Assembly: GCA_963677445.2 (NCBI GenBank)
Contig: CAXXGF010000054.1
Location: 62,001 to 126,000 of the forward strand
Length of the DNA: 64,000 bases
DNA from: G963677445 sp963677445
Lineage (GTDB): Bacteria; Bacteroidota; Ignavibacteria; Ignavibacteriales; Melioribacteraceae
Direction of reading: 5' to 3'
Shown: positions 9,172 through 17,727 of the stretch, in pieces
How positions within the stretch are numbered: position 1 is the stretch's first letter
How the letters are laid out: each line of letters opens with the position of its first letter
Program-made: the position numbers and the translations under genes
Notes under the pieces: generated by a model
The model's input: the letters and a program-made list of their open reading frames with translations, nothing else
The model's database searches: none
Told to the model about the DNA's origin: nothing

Positions 9172-10214
9172 TAAAAAATTCAATGATATTGTTAATTCTG
9201 GTTTGTGTAATTAATTGTCAGGCGCAAAACTCAGATGGGAATACATACCGGTATGTTAAAATTGTAATCAAATTTTCTTCAATACTGGAAGAAATCAAGC
9301 ATGAAGAGTTATTGGATCTGGCTGGTGGAAATTCTAAAAAATACAATATTGATTCGCTGGCAGTGCTAATATTTGATAATTCCAGAACATCAACAAACTT
9401 AACCGATAATGATATACTCCTGTTTTATATTAAAGACAAAGAGGATAATACAACAAGCTATGCATTATTAGCAAAAAACATCAAAGATTCACCTAAACTT
9501 AATTCTCTAAATACATATTTAGAGAATAACTATAACAAAAAATTAAATATATTCAGACTAATAAAAAAAGACCAGGTTCAGTATGAAAATCTGGTTTTTT
9601 ATGACGATATCGATAGTCTCGCGAAAATTAATTTCAGTGCTTCTTTTAGAGAATTAACGAAAAATGGTTCAGTATTTTTGGAGATCAGAGACTTTTATGC
9701 CCACAAATTAACTCCTGACACACTTCCAGAGGTTACAATTAACTACGCTGAAGTAGATAAAGTTTTACTTTTAACTGAGAAAACCTATAAATCAAGCAAG
9801 GTTTATTCTCATAATGATGAATTAATCAATAAAAACTTTCTATCTCCCAAAACAGAAGCCGCGCTTTTCAGAACAAATATTCAAAACCTTGAGGGAGATA
9901 ATAACGCGTGGACAGCTCAAAGGCTTGACGGAAAATATATATACGCGCTTAACCGGGAACAGGTGAATCTTATTGAAAATTATGTAAGAAAAACCTTCAA
10001 TATTACCCGATATGATACTCTTTACTATAAAGAAAAACCGAATGGTCCTCCGGAACGAAGAGAAGTTTATATTCACAAAGACAGCCAGGTAAACGATATC
10101 GAAACCGGCCATGTTTTCAAAATGATTGAGCCCCCCCCGCCTGCCGAAACAGAATTGACAAAAATATTTGCTGGCATACCCTTGGGATTTTTTGTCTTGT
10201 TTTTCCTTTTATAA
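9159..10214 (+). CDS. Exported lipoprotein-like protein of the motor operon, unknown function
   Basis: 351 residues. The start has a signal peptide with a possible lipobox (LVCVINC, cysteine near residue 20). The body is soluble and mixed alpha/beta with no motif I know. Near the C-terminus is a proline run (IEPPPPAE) encoded by a tract of eight C (10131-10138), then a final hydrophobic segment (IFAGIPLGFFVLFFLL) that could anchor the protein. The gene overlaps the one-helix protein by 13 nt and ends the operon. A slip in the C tract would change or remove the terminal anchor. Function unknown; context suggests an envelope component of the proton-channel machine. Confidence 0.7.
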   Translation: MFSIVKNSMILLILVCVINCQAQNSDGNTYRYVKIVIKFSSILEEIKHEELLDLAGGNSKKYNIDSLAVLIFDNSRTSTNLTDNDILLFYIKDKEDNTTSYALLAKNIKDSPKLNSLNTYLENNYNKKLNIFRLIKKDQVQYENLVFYDDIDSLAKINFSASFRELTKNGSVFLEIRDFYAHKLTPDTLPEVTINYAEVDKVLLLTEKTYKSSKVYSHNDELINKNFLSPKTEAALFRTNIQNLEGDNNAWTAQRLDGKYIYALNREQVNLIENYVRKTFNITRYDTLYYKEKPNGPPERREVYIHKDSQVNDIETGHVFKMIEPPPPAETELTKIFAGIPLGFFVLFFLL

Positions 10215-10297
10215 TAGTGTGATATTAATGCTCTTTCATATTTCTTGATTAAAAATAATAATCTTCCTGATGATATTCAAATCTGGATGAAAACCAA

Positions 10298-10360
10298 TTT
10301 TTCAAGAAGCCGCAGCTTTTCAGTCGCGCTCATTTTATCGAGTGGAAGCGTTATATCCAT
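10298..10360 (-). pseudogene. Truncated antitoxin 5' fragment
   Basis: Minus-strand 21 codons that match the first 21 codons of the intact antitoxin at 11082-11294 (MDITLPLDKMSATEKLRLLE). The frame then runs into unrelated sequence at 10297. It is a relic inside the left copy of the 463-bp repeat. The same copy also carries the last ~18 codons of typA, with its stop at 10705-10707. Confidence 0.8.
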
Positions 10361-10760
10361 TTTTGTCCTTTTTATTCAAATGAATATTATGAGTAAATAG
10401 TATAATCGAAATATCTTCAAAAATCAAGCATTTAAAAGCCGCCCTTTATAAACAAAAATTCTTTATTCACAAGTAAGCGGCTTTAATTTTTTATCAATAA
10501 ACTGACTGACTAAGAGACAAAAAGTAATCGGATAGTTCAAGGATAGTCCTCCCCCGTCTTCAAAGAAATACACTTTGAATCCACCCCCTCCAAAGCGGGA
10601 CACTCTGTCTTTTATCCCCAACAGGAGGGAGAGGACACTCTTCGAGCCGTTCTAAAAACCTTGCCATTTTTCGTTGAATTTAGCTGTTAACAGAATAATT
10701 GAGTTTACAACTTCTTCATATTATATCTTTTCCTTTCAGTAGGGTCGAGGTAGAGTTTTC
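10298..10760. repeat. 463-bp direct repeat, left copy (flanks the toxin-antitoxin pair)
   Basis: Matches 11232-11694 over the same length with only scattered substitutions. It begins inside an antitoxin reading frame and ends inside typA coding sequence. The unique sequence between the copies (10761-11231) holds the toxin and the rest of the antitoxin. The simplest reading is a tandem duplication of the typA-end/toxin-antitoxin region followed by loss of one toxin-antitoxin copy. Confidence 0.9.
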
Positions 10761-10788
10761 GTCTAAGACCAATTAAAAAATCTAAAAA

Positions 10789-11085
10789 TTAAATATTATT
10801 CAGTCTCCTGAATATACTGGTTGGATTTTGTCTGCAATCAAGAATTGCGTGAACATAAACAATATCATTCCGTTGCGTATAATAAACAGCATAAGGAAAT
10901 TTTCTTGATAATAGACGGTGTTTTCCAAAATGTATCTTATGAATTCCCGCATTTAATTTAAGTGAATCAATATCTTTTAAAATAGCTTCGAGAAAATATT
11001 TGCCAAGTCTTTTTTCCTGTTTTTCGTAAAACCAGTAGCTATTCCGCAAGTCTTCCCTGGCAGATTTGAGAATTTTGATTTTCAT
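10789..11085 (-). CDS. RelE/ParE-family toxin
   Basis: 98 residues with the plan of the ParE/RelE toxin fold: AREDLRNSYWFYEKQ near the start, then LGKYFLEAIL, HRLLSRKFPYAVYY and a C-terminal VHAILDCRQNP. Toxins of this superfamily cleave mRNA at the ribosome or poison gyrase; sequence alone does not tell which. The start overlaps the antitoxin stop by 4 nt (ATGA), the usual coupled arrangement with the antitoxin first. Length is normal for the family and no key region is missing, so the pair is likely functional. Confidence 0.85.
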   Translation of the reverse strand: MKIKILKSAREDLRNSYWFYEKQEKRLGKYFLEAILKDIDSLKLNAGIHKIHFGKHRLLSRKFPYAVYYTQRNDIVYVHAILDCRQNPTSIFRRLNNI

Positions 11086-11294
11086 AAGAGGTTTTGCCGC
11101 AATTCCCTCTTAACTTCCTCCCAGTCCAGGAATTCTTCCTTTCCTTCTTTGAGCATTTGTTCTCTTTGGGCGAGAACGTTTTTATGCCATTCGGGGGAAT
11201 TTATTTCATTTTCCTCAAAACTCTCCCATATTTTTTCAAGAAGCCGCAGCTTTTCAGTCGCGCTCATTTTATCGAGTGGAAGCGTTATATCCAT
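11082..11294 (-). CDS. Addiction-module antitoxin (TIGR02574-like)
   Basis: 70 residues, helical and charged, resembling the short addiction-module component family usually paired with ParE/RelE toxins: SATEKLRLLEKIWESF near the start and PEWHKNVLAQRE in the middle. It is expected to bind and neutralise the downstream toxin and to repress the pair's promoter. The first 63 nt are duplicated at 10298-10360. The gene lies on the same strand as typA, 345 bp downstream of it. Confidence 0.85.
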   Translation of the reverse strand: MDITLPLDKMSATEKLRLLEKIWESFEENEINSPEWHKNVLAQREQMLKEGKEEFLDWEEVKRELRQNLL

Positions 11295-11368
11295 TTTTGT
11301 CCTTTTTATTCAAATGAATATTCTGAGTAAATAGTATAATCGAAATATCTTCAAAAATCAAGCATTTA

Positions 11369-11418
11369 AAAGCCGCCCTTTATAAACAAAAATTCTTTAT
11401 TCACAGACAGGCGGCTTT
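11369..11418 (-). terminator. Possible typA terminator (GCCGCC...GGCGGC hairpin)
   Basis: Between typA and the antitoxin. Read on the minus strand, the arms AAAGCCGCC and GGCGGCTTT enclose a ~32-nt loop, with short T-rich tracts on both outer sides. The long loop makes it a weak terminator. It is duplicated with changes at about 10436-10484, where one arm has lost two pairs. Confidence 0.4.
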
Positions 11419-11638
11419 AATTTTTTATCAATAAACTGACTGACTAAGAGACAAAAAGTAATCGGATAGCTCAAGGATAGTCCTCCCCCGTCTTCAAAGA
11501 AATACACTTTGAATCCACCCCCTCCAAAGCGGGACACTCTATCTTTTATCCCCAACAGGAGGAAGAGGACACTCTTCGAGTCGTTCTAAAAACCTTGCCA
11601 TTTTTCGTTGAATTTAGCTGTTAACAGAATAATTGAGT

Positions 11639-13444
<1,806 letters not shown>

Positions 13445-13927
13445 TCGTAATCCTGTTAAATCAAAAATAAAAAAAATTCAAACCTGTAAATATCAGCATT
13501 TTCTCCGGTAAAACAATAAAACACCGGTTAATTATTTATTATTATTTTTTACCGTCATACGTGGGATGTTTTCCTGTTGGAATATCATATTCTTTGGTTT
13601 AGTCTGCAAATGCCTGTCTGAACCATGATTAAAGGATTTCGGGATTCTCTTGATTAAAAATCGGTATCGGGTTCGGTATCGCTATCGCTATCGTTTTTAT
13701 TGATACCGGGAATATGCCAAAACAAAAACAACTCCTCATTCTCTATCCAATATTATTAAAATATTCCGCGCATTATTTTTATATAACCCGTGTAGAGACA
13801 AGGCATGCCTTGTCTCTACGGATTAAATAAATAATTCCCCTTGAAAATTTGATTCGCAAATATTTTACTCCTTTTAACAAATCAATAATTTTATTTTATA
13901 ATATATTTTTATTAAATTATAACCAAT
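13445..13927. other. Divergent intergenic region: typA promoter side and a palindrome element
   Basis: Lies between typA (-) and the first beta-helix gene (+). It holds the upstream region of typA (13445-~13600), palindrome-element copy 1 (13615-13819) and ~110 bp of very AT-rich sequence before the beta-helix gene. The AT-rich part is similar to the one before the second copy (15860-15950). No further gene seen. Confidence 0.7.
13615..13819 (+). repeat. Palindrome element, copy 1
   Basis: Order on the plus strand: CTGAACCATGATTAAAGGAT-like start, a GATTAAAAATCGG motif, hexamer runs of GGTATC/GCTATC, an AT-rich arm, and a terminal 28-bp perfect palindrome at 13792-13819 whose half-site is GTAGAGACAAGGCA. 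Seven copies share this order in the window. No coding capacity, so it looks like a non-autonomous or REPIN-like element. Confidence 0.85.
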
Positions 13928-13951
13928 ATGCTTCTTAAGCGGGGATTTATT

Positions 13952-15676
13952 ATGACAACAAGGGTTATTTTATTATTTCTTTTAACATTTTCCATTGTTA
14001 ATGCCGAAATCCGTTATGTGAGTAAAGCCGGCGGCAGTATACCACCATACACCTCATGGGCTACAGCGGCGGACAGCATTCAAAAGGCTGTTGATGTGTG
14101 TTCTTATGGTGACACTGTTTATGTGGGTACAGGTGTTTATTATGAAATGGTGGAAATGATACAGGGGCTTACACTGCTTGGAAGCGGTATTGACAGCTCT
14201 GTTATTGATATTTCAGGCGATGGTTTGGGGGGAATAGCGCTAAAAATGAAGGATAATACCAATCTTAGCCATTTGACTATTTTATGTGATAATTATTCCA
14301 CTACAAACTTATATGATCATTGTATTGAAATTGCAGATTTCAATTCTTTGACGAGTAGTGTTGAAATATCGGGAAATAAGTTTCTCATGGGAAAAACAAC
14401 ATTGCTATCAAGTAATTTAATGGGGAAAATAACAAATAATATAATAATTGGTAGTTACCTGGGATTGCGTTTAGGAACTACAGAAACATATATATATCAG
14501 TTTATAAATGATAATCTGATTAGTACACTTAGAACAACGATAGAAATACCATTTGGCGCCAGGCCAGAAATAAGGAATAACATACTTATCAGTGAGGATG
14601 GATATATTTTTTACAGTTGGGGGGTGGATACCATAAAGATTTTTAATAACCTGATGGTAAGAACAAAGGAAAATCCGGATATTTATACAAGAATGTTTGG
14701 GTTTGGAGCAGTTCCGGCTATTATTGAAAATAATGTCATCTTAGGTAAGTCGAATGTGGGAATGATTGTTGGCGGACCTAATGTTTTGAGGAATAATATT
14801 TTTACAGGATGTTCTGAAGCAATTGTTTGGGGCGATGGTTCTCCCCCCGTTATTGAATATAATAATTGTTGGAATAATGACTATAACTATGTTAACAGAC
14901 CGGTCAATGACTCAACAAATGTTTCCGTTTACCCTATGTTTGCCAATACCGATTCGGGCGATTACCACCTGCAGATGTTCAGCCCTTTGATTAACGCCGG
15001 CGATCCGGGAATATTGAACCCTGACGGCAGCAGGAGCGATATTGGTTTATATGGCGGACCTTTCGGGGAATCATACCAGTATATCGATTATCCTCCCTTA
15101 ATGCCGGGAGATATCCACGCGAGGTTCTTATGGGGTAAAGTGACTCTTGACTGGGAGGATAACCATGAAGCAGACTTTTCACATTATCTTATTACAAAAG
15201 AATATAACAACAGCGGAATAACAGAAGAGACCACAACGGACACTTCTATCTATTTTGAATATCCTGCGGCAAATATACACAGCGCCAAATACCGGGTTTC
15301 ATCGGTTGACAGGCAGGGAAACAAATCTCAGGAAAGAGAAACATCAATGGTATTAACTGAGGTGGAAAAGGAACAGGCGGCAAATCCAGGTTTCCTCCTT
15401 CTGGATAATTACCCCAATCCATTTAACCCGCGTACAAAAATAATTTTCCACCTCGAGGCAAAAAGCGATGTAAGGCTGACAATTTATGATGTGAAGGGTG
15501 AGATAATAGCCGAACTAATGAATGAAAGCAAAGATGAAGGATGGCATGAGGTTGAATATAATCCCGGGATAAAAGGAAATGATATAACCAGCGGAATATA
15601 CGTTTATATGCTGGAGGTAAGAAAAGGAAACAAAATTATTTATTCCAAAATGGGGAAAATGGTTTGTCTTAAGTGA
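13952..15676 (+). CDS. Secreted right-handed beta-helix protein with C-terminal sorting domain (copy 1)
   Basis: 574 residues from the ATG at 13952, preceded by GCGGGGA; an in-frame ATG at 13928 would add eight residues before the signal peptide. Signal peptide MTTRVILLFLLTFSIVNA. The N-terminal part (YVSKAGGSIPPYTSWATAAD, then YGDTVYVGTGVYYE) is typical of pectate-lyase-like parallel beta helices. The middle has coil-like repeats with many NN pairs (ITNNIII, IRNNILI, IENNVIL), the asparagine ladders of such folds. A fibronectin-like region (~390-470) precedes the sorting domain NYPNPFNPRTKIIFHLEA, IYDVKGEI, final lysine. Probably a type 9 secretion cargo at the cell surface acting on or binding a polysaccharide. 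No catalytic residues could be assigned. Confidence 0.85.
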   Translation: MTTRVILLFLLTFSIVNAEIRYVSKAGGSIPPYTSWATAADSIQKAVDVCSYGDTVYVGTGVYYEMVEMIQGLTLLGSGIDSSVIDISGDGLGGIALKMKDNTNLSHLTILCDNYSTTNLYDHCIEIADFNSLTSSVEISGNKFLMGKTTLLSSNLMGKITNNIIIGSYLGLRLGTTETYIYQFINDNLISTLRTTIEIPFGARPEIRNNILISEDGYIFYSWGVDTIKIFNNLMVRTKENPDIYTRMFGFGAVPAIIENNVILGKSNVGMIVGGPNVLRNNIFTGCSEAIVWGDGSPPVIEYNNCWNNDYNYVNRPVNDSTNVSVYPMFANTDSGDYHLQMFSPLINAGDPGILNPDGSRSDIGLYGGPFGESYQYIDYPPLMPGDIHARFLWGKVTLDWEDNHEADFSHYLITKEYNNSGITEETTTDTSIYFEYPAANIHSAKYRVSSVDRQGNKSQERETSMVLTEVEKEQAANPGFLLLDNYPNPFNPRTKIIFHLEAKSDVRLTIYDVKGEIIAELMNESKDEGWHEVEYNPGIKGNDITSGIYVYMLEVRKGNKIIYSKMGKMVCLK

Positions 15677-15716
15677 ATTATTTTTTCCCGGGCGTGTAAA
15701 AGAGTTTGAGACTCCA

Positions 15717-15859
15717 TAGTCTGAACTATGATTAAAGGATTTCAGGATTGCCATGATTAAAAATCGGCGCCGTATTCAGTTTCCCTATCGTTTTTTATTT
15801 TTATACGGAGAAAATGCCGGGAAGAAAACCTATAGAGACAAGGCATGCCTTGTCTCTAC
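15717..15859 (+). repeat. Palindrome element, copy 2
   Basis: Same order and orientation as copy 1, but with a shortened hexamer and AT arm. The terminal palindrome (15832-15859) has one change in its first arm (ATAGAGACA for GTAGAGACA). It was copied with the adjacent beta-helix gene as part of the 2-kb duplication. Confidence 0.8.
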
Positions 15860-15976
15860 AATAATAAAAATATTCCCTTGTGAAGATATTTTTCTATTTA
15901 TAACAAAAAATCATTTTATTTTATTGCGAATATTTATTAATTTGTAATCAATATGATTCTTATGCGGGGATTTGTT

Positions 15977-17695
15977 ATGACAACAAGGGTTATTTTATTA
16001 TTTCTTTTAACATTTTCCATTGTTAATGCCGAAATCCGTTATGTGAGTAAAGCCGGCGGCAGTATACCACCATACACCTCATGGGCTACAGCGGCGGATT
16101 CTATTCAAAAGGCGATTGATGTGTGTTCTTATGGTGACACTGTTTATGTGGGTACAGGTGTTTATTATGAAATGGTGGAAATGATACAGGGGCTTACTCT
16201 GCTTGGAAGCGGTATTGACAGCTCTGTTATTGATATTTCCGGTGATGGTCAGGGGGGTGTTGCTGTCAGGATGAAACATAATACTGTTCTGAAATATTTT
16301 GAAATTATTTGTGATAATTACAATACGACATCTCTTTACGATCATCCTATTAAGGTATCTGATTCAATCAATCCAAAACGTAATGTTATTATTGAAAGCA
16401 ATAAGTTAGTATCCGGATCATCGTTGATTATGTCAAATAATCTTTATGGGAAAATAATAAACAATATTTTACTTGATGGTTATATTGGAATTGACCTTTC
16501 GACGAACCAGGATGACTTGTATCAGCTTGTGGAAAACAATCTCATAAGCGCCTTAAGAACAACGATAGAAATACCATTTGGCGCCAAGCCAGAAATAAGA
16601 AATAACATACTTATCAGTGAGGAGGGGTATATTTTTTATACATGGGGAATCGATACACTGAAAATGTTCAACAACCTGATGTTGCTTAACGGTGAATCGG
16701 ATTATATTTGGGCAATAAATTCATCAGGCGATAAAGAATATTTTATTAATAATGTTATCCTCGGTAAATGGGAAAGTGGAATTGTTGGTGGTAATTCTGA
16801 TATCATAAAGAATAATATAGTTTCAGGATGCAAATATGGAATAACGTGGTATGAAAATATGACTCCGGTTATTGAATATAATAACTGCCGGGATAATGAC
16901 TACAACTATGTTAACAGACCGGTCAATGACTCAACAAATGTTTCCGTTTACCCTATGTTTGCCAATACCGATTCGGGCGATTACCACCTGCAGATGTTCA
17001 GCCCTTTAATAAACGCCGGAGATCCGGGAATATTGAACCCTGACGGCAGCAGGAGCGATATTGGTTTATATGGCGGACCTTTCGGGGAATCATACCAGTA
17101 TATCGATTATCCTCCCTTAATGCCGGGAGATATCCACGCGAGGTTCTTATGGGGTAAAGTGACTCTTGACTGGGAGGATAACCATGAAGCAGACTTTTCA
17201 CATTATCTTATTACAAAAGAATATAACAACAGCGGAATAACAGAAGAGACCACAACGGACACTTCTATCTATTTTGAATATCCTGCGGCTAATATACACA
17301 GCGCCAAATACCGGGTTTCCTCGGTTGACAGGCAGGGAAACAAATCTCAGGAAAGAGAAACATCAATGGTATTAACTGAGGTGGAAAAGGAACAGGCGGC
17401 AAATCCAGGTTTCCTCCTTCTGGATAATTACCCCAATCCATTTAACCCGCGTACAAAAATAATTTTCCACCTCGAGGCAAAAAGCGATGTAAGGCTGACA
17501 ATTTATGATGTGAAGGGTGAGATAATAGCCGAACTAATGAATGAAAGCAAAGATGAAGGATGGCATGAGGTTGAATATAATCCCGGGATAAAAGGAAATG
17601 ATATAACCAGCGGAATATACGTTTATATGCTGGAGGTAAGAAAAGGAAACAAAATTATTTATTCCAAAATGGGGAAAATGGTAATGCTCAAATAA
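15977..17695 (+). CDS. Secreted right-handed beta-helix protein with C-terminal sorting domain (copy 2)
   Basis: 572 residues from the ATG at 15977, the same start context as copy 1. The signal peptide and first ~100 residues match copy 1 almost exactly, and so do the last ~260 residues. Residues ~100-310, the beta-helix coils most likely to contact ligand, differ at about half of positions, with islands of identity such as LRTTIEIPFGA and PEIRNNILIS. Equal length and conserved NN ladders show the fold is kept. The protein ends MVMLK where copy 1 ends MVCLK. Likely the same secretion route with a different target specificity (inference). Confidence 0.85.
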   Translation: MTTRVILLFLLTFSIVNAEIRYVSKAGGSIPPYTSWATAADSIQKAIDVCSYGDTVYVGTGVYYEMVEMIQGLTLLGSGIDSSVIDISGDGQGGVAVRMKHNTVLKYFEIICDNYNTTSLYDHPIKVSDSINPKRNVIIESNKLVSGSSLIMSNNLYGKIINNILLDGYIGIDLSTNQDDLYQLVENNLISALRTTIEIPFGAKPEIRNNILISEEGYIFYTWGIDTLKMFNNLMLLNGESDYIWAINSSGDKEYFINNVILGKWESGIVGGNSDIIKNNIVSGCKYGITWYENMTPVIEYNNCRDNDYNYVNRPVNDSTNVSVYPMFANTDSGDYHLQMFSPLINAGDPGILNPDGSRSDIGLYGGPFGESYQYIDYPPLMPGDIHARFLWGKVTLDWEDNHEADFSHYLITKEYNNSGITEETTTDTSIYFEYPAANIHSAKYRVSSVDRQGNKSQERETSMVLTEVEKEQAANPGFLLLDNYPNPFNPRTKIIFHLEAKSDVRLTIYDVKGEIIAELMNESKDEGWHEVEYNPGIKGNDITSGIYVYMLEVRKGNKIIYSKMGKMVMLK

Positions 17696-17727
17696 ATCAA
17701 TTTTTTTTCTATTATCCGGGAGGACAA

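Larger units (their letters stand above)
10215..10788. other. Gene-free stretch holding the left copy of a 463-bp direct repeat
   Basis: No intact gene. The first ~80 bp (10215-10297) are unique. The rest, up to 10760, is a copy of 11232-11694. It therefore holds a 5' antitoxin fragment, a hairpin region and the last codons of typA, all on the minus strand and none functional alone. Confidence 0.8.
13615..17695 (+). repeat. Tandem duplication of a ~2-kb unit (palindrome element plus beta-helix gene)
   Basis: Two units offset by 2025 bp, each with an upstream palindrome element, a similar AT-rich leader and a beta-helix gene. Coding sequence is almost identical for the first ~330 nt and the last ~780 nt. 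The middle has diverged heavily in sequence but not in length. Confidence 0.9.
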
